Positions 24,805 to 33,139 of a stretch of DNA of 64,000 nt are shown in pieces. Below the pieces are notes generated by a model. That model was not told the origin of the DNA and ran no database searches. It saw nothing but the letters and a program-made list of their open reading frames with translations. Position 1 is the first letter of the stretch, and each line of letters opens with the position of its first letter. The DNA comes from Flavobacterium hydrocarbonoxydans. GTDB lineage: Bacteria; Bacteroidota; Bacteroidia; Flavobacteriales; Flavobacteriaceae. The stretch is taken from the NCBI RefSeq assembly GCF_009789235.1, contig NZ_WSTB01000008.1, positions 1 through 64,000 on the forward strand, read 5' to 3'. Position numbers and translations under genes: made by a program.

Positions 24805-26226
24805 CTAATTACAATTAGATGGCCCTTTATAAAAGTGCTCGTTAATTAATTTTGTAGTTGCTGTTTTTTGTTCTGCAGATAAATTATCCCAAGCTATTGT
24901 AGTAATATTAGTATCTAATTTTCCTAGACCGAGCCATGCAACAGCTTCATATGTAGATCTAGGCAAACGCTTATTATCGAACTGTTGAATAATATCCGCA
25001 ATAGTACTTCTGTAATGACTTGCCATCATCTCGTGATTCCAAGTTGGTTTCCATCTTTTTTCATAATAATCATACAATCCTGGAAAATTATCTTTTAATG
25101 AATTTACTAATGCTATTTGTTCCTGAGGTGTTTTAGAATTTAAAGTTCCTCTTTGAGCTGCAGATAACATTTTTCTGAATATCTCGGCATGAATAATTTC
25201 ATGAGCAAATACTGTAGCGGCTCCTAAATCGGATAAAGTTCCTAATTTAGTATTATCAAACTGAACTTCTGTGACATAATTAACAGGAGGTTTCGTAATT
25301 CCATAAACATTTGCATCTAGACTGTTATTAATAGTCAACTTTAAGTGACTTACAGTAAATTCTCCATCAAATTTTTTAATTGCACTTTCAAATCCCGAAC
25401 TAGAATTTTTTAATTTTTCAAAAATACACTTTGCTTTCCCCGTAAGTGCATCAATAATTTGTGCCGGTGTTGGTGCTGTGATACCGCTGCCTCCACCTCC
25501 ACTACCATGTGAAGAATTGAAATAACTGCCTGCGTAACCTCCGGAACTATAACCGACGCCGCTGTTTACATAATAAACATAACCATTACCATCATAACCA
25601 CCGCCATTATTTTTATAATCATTACAAAGAATTACATCTCCTAAACAATAACTTGCTGCTGGAGGATCGGGAACCATCTTAGAAGAATTATCAATTACTT
25701 TTTTTGACTGAATTTCCTCTCTGGACACAGTGGCTATACTCGCTGATTTTTCGAACTTTGTACTTTCAATAAATCCTCTTTCTAAATTCCAGGCAATTAT
25801 ATATCCATCAAAATTAGTTAAATCTTTTGTAGAATTTTGCTCACTCAAAGATTCTGCAGTTGGCAGTAATTCATAAAGTGTTGTTTCAAAGTTTTTCTTG
25901 TCTTCTAAGGGATATAAATACAGAACTTTATTACCTCTATAATTTTCCATTTTATTTTTATCAACTACTGGAACTACAATTGCTGATGATTCGTTTTCTA
26001 GAATTTCAACACTTGCATTATCCCAATCATAACTCTGATTCTCAAATTTATAATAAAATTTGTTTTCTGACTGGTATTTAATAAACCAAATTTTAGCCTC
26101 ATTAATCTTAGTTGTTTCGTTAATTTGCTGTTGGTTTATAGCATCTTCTGTACCACAATTAGTCATTAGAACAACACAAAAGATGAGAAAAAAAAGGTTT
26201 TGTAATTTTCTAAATTCAATTTTCAT
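24805..26226 (-). CDS. Lipoprotein with HExxH metallopeptidase-like C-terminal domain
   Basis: This 473-aa protein has a lipoprotein signal peptide ending in VLMTNC, with the lipidated cysteine predicted at C24. Residues about 40-185 form an N-terminal domain of unknown family. It is followed by a Gly/Tyr/Ser-rich linker at about 200-250 (GGGYDGNGYVYYVNSG, SGGGGSG). The C-terminal domain (about 255-473) contains ATVFAHEIIHAEIF, an HExxH motif at H342-E343-H346. About 60 residues later comes WNHEMMASHYRSTIADII, which could supply another ligand. This points to a zinc-dependent hydrolase or a relic of one. It resembles conserved C-terminal modules of Bacteroidota secreted proteins. The substrate is unknown. 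It heads a three-gene exported cluster. Confidence 0.82.
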   Translation of the reverse strand: MKIEFRKLQNLFFLIFCVVLMTNCGTEDAINQQQINETTKINEAKIWFIKYQSENKFYYKFENQSYDWDNASVEILENESSAIVVPVVDKNKMENYRGNKVLYLYPLEDKKNFETTLYELLPTAESLSEQNSTKDLTNFDGYIIAWNLERGFIESTKFEKSASIATVSREEIQSKKVIDNSSKMVPDPPAASYCLGDVILCNDYKNNGGGYDGNGYVYYVNSGVGYSSGGYAGSYFNSSHGSGGGGSGITAPTPAQIIDALTGKAKCIFEKLKNSSSGFESAIKKFDGEFTVSHLKLTINNSLDANVYGITKPPVNYVTEVQFDNTKLGTLSDLGAATVFAHEIIHAEIFRKMLSAAQRGTLNSKTPQEQIALVNSLKDNFPGLYDYYEKRWKPTWNHEMMASHYRSTIADIIQQFDNKRLPRSTYEAVAWLGLGKLDTNITTIAWDNLSAEQKTATTKLINEHFYKGPSNCN

Positions 26227-26254
26227 ATATTTTTGGTTTTTTCTGATTAATTGA

Positions 26255-26262
26255 CAAATATA
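26255..26262 (-). promoter_or_regulatory. Candidate -7 box (TATATTTG) of the HExxH lipoprotein cluster
   Basis: CAAATATA on the plus strand reads TATATTTG on the minus strand, 29 nt upstream of the ATG. No TTG is found at the usual distance. Confidence 0.45.
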
Positions 26263-26321
26263 AATTAAAAAAAAAGAAAAAACCTACTACATTATTTTTA
26301 TAACAACGAAAATTCATAAAA

Positions 26322-26351
26322 AAAACCTGTTCGAATAAACGAACAGGTTTT
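26322..26351 (-). terminator. Terminator of clpX
   Basis: AAAACCTGTTCG (26322-26333) and CGAACAGGTTTT (26340-26351) form a 12-bp perfect stem with an AATAAA loop, followed by a T run on the minus strand. It lies 26 nt past the clpX stop. Confidence 0.92.
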
Positions 26352-26376
26352 AGAAAAATAATTTTATTTTAAAACT

Positions 26377-27609
26377 CTACGAAGCAATCTCCATACGCTT
26401 TAATAAGTTTTTATTCAAAGTATGTTCTGCGTAATCTTTATCGATTATCAGGACTTTATCGTCTGAGCTTGGCAGTTCGTACATGGCATCTGTCAGGATT
26501 GCTTCGCATAACGAGCGTAATCCACGAGCACCTAATTTGTACTCTAAAGCTTTTTCTACAATAAAATCTAATGCTTCATCGCTGATTGTAAATTCAACAT
26601 CATCCATTAAGAATAATTTTTGATATTGTTTTACCAAAGCATTTTTAGGCTGAGTCAAAATGGCACGCAAGGTTTCTCTATCCAGAGGATCCATGTGTGT
26701 CAAAACCGGCAAACGACCAATAATCTCAGGAATCAATCCGAAATCTTTAATGTCTTTTGGAATAATGTATTGCAATAAATTGTCTTTATCGATATTGTCA
26801 ACATTTTTTGAAGTAGAATATCCCACCGCCTGACGATTCAAACGTTTCGAAATGATACGTTCTACGCCATCAAAAGCGCCTCCTGCAATAAACAGGATGT
26901 TTTGAGTATTCACCTCAACAAATTTCTGGTCCGGATGTTTACGTCCTCCTTTTGGTGGTACATTAACAACGGTTCCTTCTAATAATTTCAGTAAAGCCTG
27001 TTGTACACCTTCACCAGAAACGTCACGAGTTATCGATGGATTATCACTCTTACGGGCGATTTTATCAATTTCGTCGATAAATACGATTCCTCTTTCAGCT
27101 TTGGCTACATCATAATCTGCAGCTTGTAAAAGACGTGTCAAAATACTTTCGACATCTTCTCCTACATAACCCGCTTCTGTTAATACTGTCGCATCTACGA
27201 TAGCCAAAGGAACGTCTAACATTTTTGCGATAGTTTTGGCTACCAATGTTTTTCCTGTTCCGGTTTGACCCACCATGATGATGTTACTTTTTTCAATCTC
27301 TACTTCGTCGTCTAATTGCTGTTGCATTAAACGTTTGTAGTGATTGTAAACCGCTACCGACATTACTTTCTTGGTCTGATCCTGACCAATAACATATTGA
27401 TCCAGGAAAGCTCTGATTTCTTTTGGTTTCTTAAGAATTAAGTCCCCAACCAGTTTTGCGCTTCCGCTTGATTTTAATTCTTCTAATACAATTCCGTGTG
27501 CCTGTTCAATACACTTATCACAAATATGTGCATTGATACCTGCAATTAATAAATTAGTTTCTGGCTTTTTTCTTCCACAAAACGAACATTCTAATACTAC
27601 TTTTGCCAT
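26377..27609 (-). CDS. clpX: ATP-dependent protease specificity subunit ClpX
   Basis: This 410-aa AAA+ unfoldase delivers substrates to ClpP. The N-terminal C4 zinc-binding domain is intact (C8, C11, C30, C33). Walker A is GQTGTGKT, Walker B is VFIDEIDKI, the pore loop is GYVGED, and the sensor/arginine-finger region and [11 protein letters not shown] of the small AAA domain are present. Length is as expected. It lies downstream of clpP on the same strand, separated by 163 nt of repeat-rich sequence. A TATCTTTG box just upstream of clpX suggests it may also have its own promoter. Terminator follows. Confidence 0.99.
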   Translation of the reverse strand: MAKVVLECSFCGRKKPETNLLIAGINAHICDKCIEQAHGIVLEELKSSGSAKLVGDLILKKPKEIRAFLDQYVIGQDQTKKVMSVAVYNHYKRLMQQQLDDEVEIEKSNIIMVGQTGTGKTLVAKTIAKMLDVPLAIVDATVLTEAGYVGEDVESILTRLLQAADYDVAKAERGIVFIDEIDKIARKSDNPSITRDVSGEGVQQALLKLLEGTVVNVPPKGGRKHPDQKFVEVNTQNILFIAGGAFDGVERIISKRLNRQAVGYSTSKNVDNIDKDNLLQYIIPKDIKDFGLIPEIIGRLPVLTHMDPLDRETLRAILTQPKNALVKQYQKLFLMDDVEFTISDEALDFIVEKALEYKLGARGLRSLCEAILTDAMYELPSSDDKVLIIDKDYAEHTLNKNLLKRMEIAS

Positions 27610-27630
27610 TCTTTTTTAGTTGCTAAGGTG

Positions 27631-27638
27631 CAAAGATA
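27631..27638 (-). promoter_or_regulatory. Candidate -7 box (TATCTTTG) for clpX
   Basis: CAAAGATA on the plus strand reads TATCTTTG on the minus strand, 22 nt before the clpX ATG. No TTG occurs at normal spacing, and the box lies next to a repeat hairpin, so it is only suggestive. Confidence 0.4.
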
Positions 27639-27767
27639 CTAAGTTTCTAAGCTTTTTATTTAAAACTTAGAAACTTAGCGCCTTACATCTTATCTTTTTA
27701 TTTTTTTATTAATTTCAAATTACAAAAATCACTTAGAAACTTAGTGACTCAGCAACTTAGAAACTTA
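27639..27767. repeat. ACTTAGAAACTTAG repeats between clpP and clpX
   Basis: CTAAGTTTCTAAG (27639-27651) is a perfect inverse of CTTAGAAACTTAG (27666-27678), giving a 13-bp hairpin. Further direct copies lie at 27732-27744 and, one base short, at 27756-27767. Four copies in 130 nt fill most of the clpP-clpX gap. No T run follows the hairpin on the minus strand. Confidence 0.8.
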
Positions 27768-27772
27768 AAAAA

Positions 27773-28447
27773 TTATCCTCTTCTCAACACCTCATCAATC
27801 ATTCCGTATTCTTTAGCTTCGTCAGCTTTCATCCAGTAATCGCGCTCACTGTCTTTGTGTACTCTGTCGAAAGTTTGTCCTGAATGGTGCGAAATAATGT
27901 TGTACAATTCATCTTTCAGTTTCAACATTTCACGTAAGTTGATTTCCATATCAGTTGCAACTCCTTGTGCTCCTCCTGATGGCTGGTGAATCATTACTCT
28001 TGAATGTGGCAAAGCCGAACGTTTTCCTGCTGCTCCTGCACATAATAAAACCGCTCCCATAGAAGCTGCCATTCCTGTACAGATTGTTGCTACGTCTGGT
28101 TTGATGTATTGCATCGTATCGTAAATTCCTAATCCTGCGTAAACACTTCCTCCAGGAGAATTTAGATAAATCTGAATATCTTTTGAAGCATCAGCACTTT
28201 CTAAAAATAATAACTGAGCCTGAACGATATTCGCGATTTGATCGTCGATACCTGTTCCTAAAAAGATAATTCTGTCCATCATTAATCTTGAGAAAACATC
28301 TAGTTGAGAAACATTCAACTGGCGCTCTTCGATAATATATGGAGTCATATTAGTAGGATTCATTGCAGCAACGATTTTATCATAGTACATTGCGTTTACT
28401 CCTTGGTGCTTTGTAGCAAATTTTTTGAATTCTTTACCGTAGTTCAT
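27773..28447 (-). CDS. clpP: ATP-dependent Clp protease proteolytic subunit ClpP
   Basis: This 224-aa serine peptidase forms the tetradecameric barrel fed by ClpX. The catalytic triad is visible as S129 (GMAASMG), H154 (VMIHQP) and D203 (SERDYW), with the spacing of E. coli ClpP. The N-terminal part is about 15-20 residues longer than in E. coli, a normal variation. It lies upstream of clpX in the same direction and downstream of tig, the order tig-clpP-clpX seen in many bacteria. A 321-nt region with the tig terminator separates it from tig, so it probably has its own promoter. Confidence 0.99.
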   Translation of the reverse strand: MNYGKEFKKFATKHQGVNAMYYDKIVAAMNPTNMTPYIIEERQLNVSQLDVFSRLMMDRIIFLGTGIDDQIANIVQAQLLFLESADASKDIQIYLNSPGGSVYAGLGIYDTMQYIKPDVATICTGMAASMGAVLLCAGAAGKRSALPHSRVMIHQPSGGAQGVATDMEINLREMLKLKDELYNIISHHSGQTFDRVHKDSERDYWMKADEAKEYGMIDEVLRRG

Positions 28448-28768
28448 ATTTTATGTGTCTAAGTTTTAATTAATTTTTGGTGTTATATTTTTATTTCCCA
28501 CAAAGGTCATACCTTTTTCTAAAGAATGTCAATATGTCTTATTTCTAGCCCAGATAGCAGTGAAAAGCTTTTTGAAATGACAACTATTTTTTGTTGGTAA
28601 AAAAAAGCGACCAGCGGAAGCTCTTTTTTTACCTTACAAAAAAAGGCAGGCATGAAAAAACTTGTAACGGATAGCTGGATTAGCTCCTGAAAAGTAATCA
28701 AAAATAAATTAAAACAAAAGAGCGTCAGAAAAAAACTTCCTGACGCTCCCTATAATTTAGTTTAGAAA
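28448..28768. other. 321-bp intergenic region between clpP and tig
   Basis: This stretch holds the tig terminator (28720-28748) at one end. A T/A-rich stretch with AAAAAAAGCG and GCTCTTTTTTT lies around 28600-28635 and can form an imperfect hairpin. The only ORF (60 codons, minus strand) has no family signature, so I see no gene. The clpP promoter should lie here, but I cannot identify an exact TAnnTTTG on the minus strand. Confidence 0.55.
28720..28748 (-). terminator. Terminator of tig
   Basis: GAGCGTCAG (28720-28728) and CTGACGCTC (28740-28748) form a 9-bp perfect stem, followed on the minus strand by TTTTGTTTTAATTT. It lies 21 nt past the tig stop. Confidence 0.85.
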
Positions 28769-30094
28769 TTATTCTCCGTAAGACGCAGCGATAAATTCTT
28801 CGTAAGTTACTTCTTTAGTTGTAGGATTTGCTTTTTCTTTAAACACTTCCAATAACTTTTCAGCCACAACCTGCTCAGAAAGTCTTTTTACTTCTTCCTG
28901 GTTAGATAAAACTCTAGCCACGATTCCTTGTACTTCTTCGTCTGTTGGGTTTGTCTGACCAAATTGAGCCATTTGTTGTCTGATAGCGTTTGTTGTGAAA
29001 GCTTTCAAATCTTCAAAAGTAATTTGGATATTGCTTTGCGCCATTGCTTTTCCTTCGATCAATTGAAAACGTAAACCTTTTTCAGATCTTGCGTATTCTA
29101 CTTCAGCTTCTTCAGCAGAAAGTTTTTTCTCTCCAACTGTTTGCAACCATTTTTTAAGGAATTCTGCTGGTAAATCAAATTTTGTGTTTTCGATTAAGAA
29201 ATCCTGAACGTCTAACAATAATTTTTGATCTGCCTGCTGTGCAAATTGTGCTTCAGCATCTTCTTTAATTTTAGCTTTCAAATCTTCAAGTGAAGCTACT
29301 TTTCCTTCTCCAAAAAGTTTATCGAATAACTCCTGGTTTAATTCTGCTGGCTCAGAAACATTGATTGCTTCGATTGTAAAAGCTACATCAACTGCTAAAT
29401 CGTGAACATTATCGTGACCTACTTTTAAGTAATCCATCAATTGGTGATCGTCTTCGAATAAACCTTTTGTGTTTACTGTAACGACATCTCCAACTTCTTT
29501 TCCGATGAATGAATCAGCTGTTTTTTTATCTTTGAAAACTGACAATGAAAAAGTTGTTTTGTTTTCGATTCCGTTTTCTACATTTATGAAAGTTCCGGTA
29601 ACATCAGCATCAGCAGTAACTTTTTCAACTGGATTTGCTTTTCCGAATTGTTTTTGGATACGCTCTACCTGACCGTCGATTAATTTATCATCAGCCGTAA
29701 CGATGTATTTTACGATGTTGTTTTCTGCTTCTAAATTGATTTCGAAGTTAGGAACCAAACCAATTTCGTATTCGAAAGTTAGTTCTTCAGCATCCCAATC
29801 AAAGTTTTCGTTTTCTTTAGCAAGAGGAGTTCCTAAAAGATTTAGTCTTTCAGATTGAACGAAACGCTCTAAAGCCAAATCAACTACTTTCTTAACTTCT
29901 TCCTGCTTGATAGCTTTTCCGTATTGTTTTTCAACAAGATCTTTAGGAACTTGTCCTTTTCTAAAACCTTTTACGGTAGCCAAAGGCATTTTTTCGTTGA
30001 TTCTTTTTGCTACCTGACCTTTATAATCCATGTGAACAACTGTCATTACGATAGTTTCATTCACAGCATCTGTTGCTACTCTTTTAATATCCAT
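28769..30094 (-). CDS. tig: Trigger factor (ribosome-associated chaperone)
   Basis: This 441-aa protein binds nascent chains at the ribosome exit. The ribosome-binding signature GFRKGQVP at residues 43-50 is clear. The middle domain shows only weak FKBP-like similarity, as in other Bacteroidota trigger factors, with VTADADVTGTFINVENGIENK. The long alpha-helical C-terminal chaperone domain follows (LFDKLFGEGKVASLEDLKAKI, LLLDVQDFLIENTKFDLPAEFLKKW). It lies upstream of clpP and clpX, consistent with a protein-folding and turnover block. Prolyl isomerase activity is uncertain. Terminator present. Confidence 0.97.
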   Translation of the reverse strand: MDIKRVATDAVNETIVMTVVHMDYKGQVAKRINEKMPLATVKGFRKGQVPKDLVEKQYGKAIKQEEVKKVVDLALERFVQSERLNLLGTPLAKENENFDWDAEELTFEYEIGLVPNFEINLEAENNIVKYIVTADDKLIDGQVERIQKQFGKANPVEKVTADADVTGTFINVENGIENKTTFSLSVFKDKKTADSFIGKEVGDVVTVNTKGLFEDDHQLMDYLKVGHDNVHDLAVDVAFTIEAINVSEPAELNQELFDKLFGEGKVASLEDLKAKIKEDAEAQFAQQADQKLLLDVQDFLIENTKFDLPAEFLKKWLQTVGEKKLSAEEAEVEYARSEKGLRFQLIEGKAMAQSNIQITFEDLKAFTTNAIRQQMAQFGQTNPTDEEVQGIVARVLSNQEEVKRLSEQVVAEKLLEVFKEKANPTTKEVTYEEFIAASYGE

Positions 30095-30120
30095 CTTCTT
30101 CTTTAATTTACATAATAAAA

Positions 30121-30155
30121 TTGGGTTGCAAAATTATAAAATTTTTGCAACCCAA
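30121..30155 (-). terminator. Hairpin between tig and the holin-like gene, probable terminator
   Basis: TTGGGTTGCAAAA (30121-30133) and TTTTGCAACCCAA (30143-30155) form a 13-bp perfect stem, followed on the minus strand by TTTTATTATG. It lies 60 nt beyond the holin-like gene and 26 nt before tig, so a role in the tig leader is also possible. Confidence 0.7.
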
Positions 30156-30214
30156 CCAAGTTTTTAATGTATTGTATTTGAAGTGGTTTAAAACCTTCTT
30201 TTTATATCTAAAAT

Positions 30215-30556
30215 CTAGTCTTCTCCGATGATTTTATTCGCAATTGATTGTAAAATAGATAAAATAATACTAAACAATAAAGCGGTCCAGAAAGTATCGA
30301 CATGAAATCCGCCGACTATTTTGGTACAAAGCAGTACAATTACAGCGTTTATAACTAATAAAAACAATCCTAATGTTATAATAGTAACCGGAAAAGTGAG
30401 TATGACCAAAATGGGTTTGATGAAAACATTCAGCAATCCTAAAACTACCGCGACAATTACGGCTGTCGTAAAACTAACCACATGGATTCCTGTCATAAAA
30501 TGACCTATCAATAAAACCAAAAGTGCTGTAGCAAGAATTCTTAGTAATAATTTCAT
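30215..30556 (-). CDS. Four-helix membrane protein of the DUF360 / phage holin family IV type
   Basis: At 113 aa, this protein is almost entirely hydrophobic: about four membrane helices can be drawn (LLLRILATALLVLLIGHFM, AVIVAVVLGLLNVFIKPILV, VTIITLGLFLLVINAVIVLL, ALLFSIILSILQSIAN). The NVFIKPILVILTFPVTIITLGLF segment is the conserved core of the PF04020-type family. Despite the holin name, no endolysin or phage gene is nearby and the family is widespread in non-phage contexts. Its role is unknown. It is a lone gene with a likely terminator after it. Confidence 0.9.
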   Translation of the reverse strand: MKLLLRILATALLVLLIGHFMTGIHVVSFTTAVIVAVVLGLLNVFIKPILVILTFPVTIITLGLFLLVINAVIVLLCTKIVGGFHVDTFWTALLFSIILSILQSIANKIIGED

Positions 30557-30622
30557 TTGTTTCTGTTTTTAAAATTTTAATAAAAGTAAGCATTTTTTAG
30601 GCTTGCCAATAATTCAATTTTA

Positions 30623-30706
30623 TTTTTTTGCCACAGATTAAAAGGATTAAAAAGATTTTTTTTTTTAATCCTAACTTTCAAATTTTTAATCTGTGAGAAT
30701 CCTTTT
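30623..30706. repeat. Intergenic repeat family A, copy 2
   Basis: The first 37 nt (30623-30659) match 19795-19831 at 35 positions. An inverse word TTAATCTGTGAGAATCC follows at the other side. It lies between the holin-like gene and the alpha/beta hydrolase and ends next to the palindrome at 30708. No gene is plausible within. Confidence 0.75.
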
Positions 30707-30707
30707 A

Positions 30708-30725
30708 TCCCGATAGCTATCGGGA
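30708..30725. repeat. 18-bp perfect palindrome (TCCCGATAGCTATCGGGA)
   Basis: Every base is self-complementary around the central AGCT. It lies directly next to repeat family A copy 2, 38 nt past the alpha/beta hydrolase stop. It could act as a terminator stem, but no T run follows. I recall this word as recurrent in Bacteroidota intergenic DNA; this must be checked. Confidence 0.7.
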
Positions 30726-30762
30726 GTGAGTAGAAAAATTTTTGAACTTTCTTTAGCAATAA

Positions 30763-31527
30763 TTACTCTTTCAAAAAAGTCGCCGTCAATTCGAAAAACA
30801 TTTTAGGATTTTCGGCATGAAGCCAATGTCCTGCATCCGGAATGGTTTCGAATACTGCTTTTGGAAAAAATTTTCGAATAGCATCAAAATCAGAATCTAT
30901 AATATAATTGGAAGCGCCGCCACGAATGAATAAGGTTTCTTTCTCGAAAACCAATCCATCCGCCAAAGGTTTTCCAATAGCATCCAAATTATTATTGAAA
31001 ACTTCTAAATTGAATCTAAAAGCCAATTGTCCTGGTTCCTGCCAATATAAATTTTTCAACAAAAACTGACGCGTTCCAAAATCGGGAACATATTGCGAAA
31101 CGATTGCTTCAACATCGGCACGACTCGGTTTTACCGAAAAATCAACTGCATTCAATCCGCCTAAAATATCCTGATGGTGTTGTTTATAAAACCTCGGACC
31201 AATATCAGCTACAATCAATTTATCAACCAAATCCGGGTGTGTCGTTGCAAAAAGCATCGCTACTTTTCCGCCCATAGAATGCCCAAGAATATCAATTTTT
31301 GTCAAATTATTTTCCTGACAATATTCGAATACATCCTGCACCATCGCTTCATAACTCCATTCATCCGAATGAAAACTACGGCCGTGATTCCTTAAATCTA
31401 AAATATGAACCTGAAAACCTGCTTCGACATATTGCCCCGCCAGTGTTTTCCAGTTATCAGACATTCCGAGAAAACCGTGCATGATGATAAATGGCTTTCC
31501 TTCTCCTTCTATTTTTGAGTATAACAT
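30763..31527 (-). CDS. Alpha/beta fold hydrolase (YbfF-like esterase)
   Basis: This 254-aa protein has the alpha/beta hydrolase fold. It has the oxyanion segment MHGFLGMSDNWKTLA, the nucleophile elbow LGHSMGG with S84, and the catalytic histidine H234 in PDAGHWLHAENP. The pattern HGLLG...NW, DLRNHGRS and HSMGGK is that of the YbfF/acyl-CoA esterase-like group. Substrate is unknown. The ATG at 31527 is preferred. An in-frame ATG at 31596 would add 23 residues (MCFSAENLCESLW) with no family match, and the shorter form begins directly with strand beta-1. The gene follows pdxJ on the same strand after 112 nt. Confidence 0.9.
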   Translation of the reverse strand: MLYSKIEGEGKPFIIMHGFLGMSDNWKTLAGQYVEAGFQVHILDLRNHGRSFHSDEWSYEAMVQDVFEYCQENNLTKIDILGHSMGGKVAMLFATTHPDLVDKLIVADIGPRFYKQHHQDILGGLNAVDFSVKPSRADVEAIVSQYVPDFGTRQFLLKNLYWQEPGQLAFRFNLEVFNNNLDAIGKPLADGLVFEKETLFIRGGASNYIIDSDFDAIRKFFPKAVFETIPDAGHWLHAENPKMFFELTATFLKE

Positions 31528-31639
31528 TTTATATTGTTTTTTATTGAAAAAATTATTCCACAAAGATTCACAAAGGTTTTCCGCAGAGAAACACAAAATT
31601 TTCTTTGAGAATCTTTGCGAAATAACTCTTTACAAAATA

Positions 31640-32353
31640 TTACTTCAATTTATTCAAATACATATTTACCACATTATCCAGCCCCAGATAAAGTGCTTCT
31701 GCAATCAAAGCGTGCCCGATTGAAACTTCTAATAAACCTGGAATGTTTAGTTTGAAAAACTGAATATTATCCAAACTCAAATCGTGACCTGCATTGATTC
31801 CTAAACCTAATTCGTTTGCTAATTTCGCAGCAGCTACGTAAGGATCAATTCCGTTTTTGTTGCCCAAAGCATATTCGTGTGCAAAAGCTTCAGTGTATAA
31901 CTCGATTCTATCAGTTCCTGTTTCTTTTGCTCCTTCGATCATTTCCAGAACTGGGTCAACAAAAATCGAAGTTCTGATTCCGTTACGCTGAAATTCCTGA
32001 ATAACTTCTTTTAAATAATCCTGGTTTTTAATAGTATCCCAACCGGCTGATGACGTAATAGCACCAATTGCATCTGGAACCAAGGTAACCTGAGTTGGTT
32101 TACATTCTAAAACCAAATCGATAAAATTATGCTGCGGGTTTCCTTCAATATTATATTCGGTGTGCACAATCGCTTTTAAATCTCTTGCATCCTGATAACG
32201 AATATGGCGCTCATCCGGACGTGGGTGAATGGTGATTCCCTGTCCTCCAAAATTCTGAATATCGGTGGCTACTTTAAGTAAATCCGGAACATTTCCGCCA
32301 CGGGCATTTCTAAGGGTTGCAATTTTATTGATATTTACACTTAACTTTGTCAT
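31640..32353 (-). CDS. pdxJ: Pyridoxine 5'-phosphate synthase PdxJ
   Basis: This 237-aa TIM-barrel enzyme condenses 1-deoxyxylulose 5-phosphate with aminoacetone 3-phosphate to make pyridoxine phosphate. The family words are clear: LSVNINKIATLRNARGG, ITIHPRPDERHIR, EGNPQHNFIDLV, TLVPD, RTSIFVDP, and LGINAGHDLS near the C-terminus carrying the conserved histidine. The barrel is full length. It diverges from the CBS gene; promoter-like boxes for both overlap at 32382-32403. No other vitamin B6 gene is in view, so pyridoxal synthesis is completed elsewhere. Confidence 0.98.
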   Translation of the reverse strand: MTKLSVNINKIATLRNARGGNVPDLLKVATDIQNFGGQGITIHPRPDERHIRYQDARDLKAIVHTEYNIEGNPQHNFIDLVLECKPTQVTLVPDAIGAITSSAGWDTIKNQDYLKEVIQEFQRNGIRTSIFVDPVLEMIEGAKETGTDRIELYTEAFAHEYALGNKNGIDPYVAAAKLANELGLGINAGHDLSLDNIQFFKLNIPGLLEVSIGHALIAEALYLGLDNVVNMYLNKLK

Positions 32354-32381
32354 ATAAATAGATAATTAATTCTGGTAACAT

Positions 32382-32403
32382 TATATTTGTTACGACAAAA
32401 ATA
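32382..32403. promoter_or_regulatory. Overlapping divergent -7 boxes (CBS gene and pdxJ)
   Basis: TATATTTG (32382-32389) points to the CBS gene on the plus strand. CAAAAATA (32396-32403) reads TATTTTTG on the minus strand, toward pdxJ. Only 6 nt separate the two boxes. Neither has a TTG at the standard distance. Two polymerases could not occupy both at once. Confidence 0.5.
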
Positions 32404-32469
32404 CAAAGTAAAACGTAGCGTTTTTTGCTATTTTTTGATTATTTTGCATGAAATATTTTCAACAGATTT

Positions 32470-33129
32470 ATGACAGAAATTACCAATTATATCACAAACG
32501 ACTTTAGAGCGATTGATAGCCAGGAAACAATAGCCTCGGTTCAGGACTTTTTTGTGGATGTAAATTATTCACATTTTCCGGTTTTGGAGAACGGTGTTTT
32601 TATTGGAAGTATCGCCGCTGATGATGTTGAAACTTTCGACACCGACAAAAAAGCCATTGATTATAAATATACTTTGGAACGCTTTTTTGCCAGAAATACT
32701 ATGATTTGGCTGGACGTTCTGGAAGTTTTTGCCAAAAATCATACTAATACGATTCCGGTTCTTGACGAAAGTAATACCTATATTGGTTATTATGAAATCG
32801 AAGATATCATGAAGTTTTTTCAGGAAACTCCATTTCTAAAAGAACCTGGCGGAATTATTATTGTTCAAAAAGGACTTCTGAATTATTCTATGAGCGAAGT
32901 TTGCCAGATTGTAGAAAGCAATAATGGTAAAGTTTTAGGCTGTTTTGTTTCTGAAGCCGACTTAGAAAATGTTCAGATTACCATAAAAATTGGTTTAGGA
33001 GCCATTAATGAAATTATTCAGACCTTCAGAAGATACGATTACGAAATTATTTCGGAACATCAGGAAGACACATACATCAACAGCTTAAAAGAACGTTCTG
33101 ATTATTTAGACAAATACCTTAACATATAA
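32470..33129 (+). CDS. CBS-domain protein (AcuB-like)
   Basis: At 219 aa, this protein carries two CBS domains in the first 120 residues (FRAIDSQETIASVQDFFVDVNYSHFPVLENGVFIGSI and NTIPVLDESNTYIGYYEIEDIMKFF). A C-terminal ACT-like part follows (GGIIIVQKGLLNYSMSEVCQIVESNNGKVLGCF). CBS pairs usually bind adenosyl nucleotides and gate a partner. No kinase or channel is fused. It lies 77 nt upstream of nadK, and both may be co-transcribed, though repeat family C occupies the gap. A link with nucleotide sensing and NAD(P) balance is only inference. Confidence 0.9.
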   Translation: MTEITNYITNDFRAIDSQETIASVQDFFVDVNYSHFPVLENGVFIGSIAADDVETFDTDKKAIDYKYTLERFFARNTMIWLDVLEVFAKNHTNTIPVLDESNTYIGYYEIEDIMKFFQETPFLKEPGGIIIVQKGLLNYSMSEVCQIVESNNGKVLGCFVSEADLENVQITIKIGLGAINEIIQTFRRYDYEIISEHQEDTYINSLKERSDYLDKYLNI

Positions 33130-33139
33130 TTAATTAGAA

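Noticed and set aside
28519..28701. 60-codon frame between clpP and tig
   Set aside because: Short, no recognisable protein pattern, no promoter box and lies in the expected clpP promoter region.
30215..30556. Prophage remnant suggested by the holin-family protein
   Set aside because: No endolysin, integrase or structural phage gene is nearby; this family is common outside phages.
30577..30759. 60-codon frame between the holin-like and hydrolase genes
   Set aside because: It runs through repeat family A and the 18-bp palindrome, so it is repeat DNA rather than a gene.
31528..31596. N-terminal extension of the alpha/beta hydrolase
   Set aside because: The extra 23 residues do not resemble the family start and come from repeat-like intergenic DNA.
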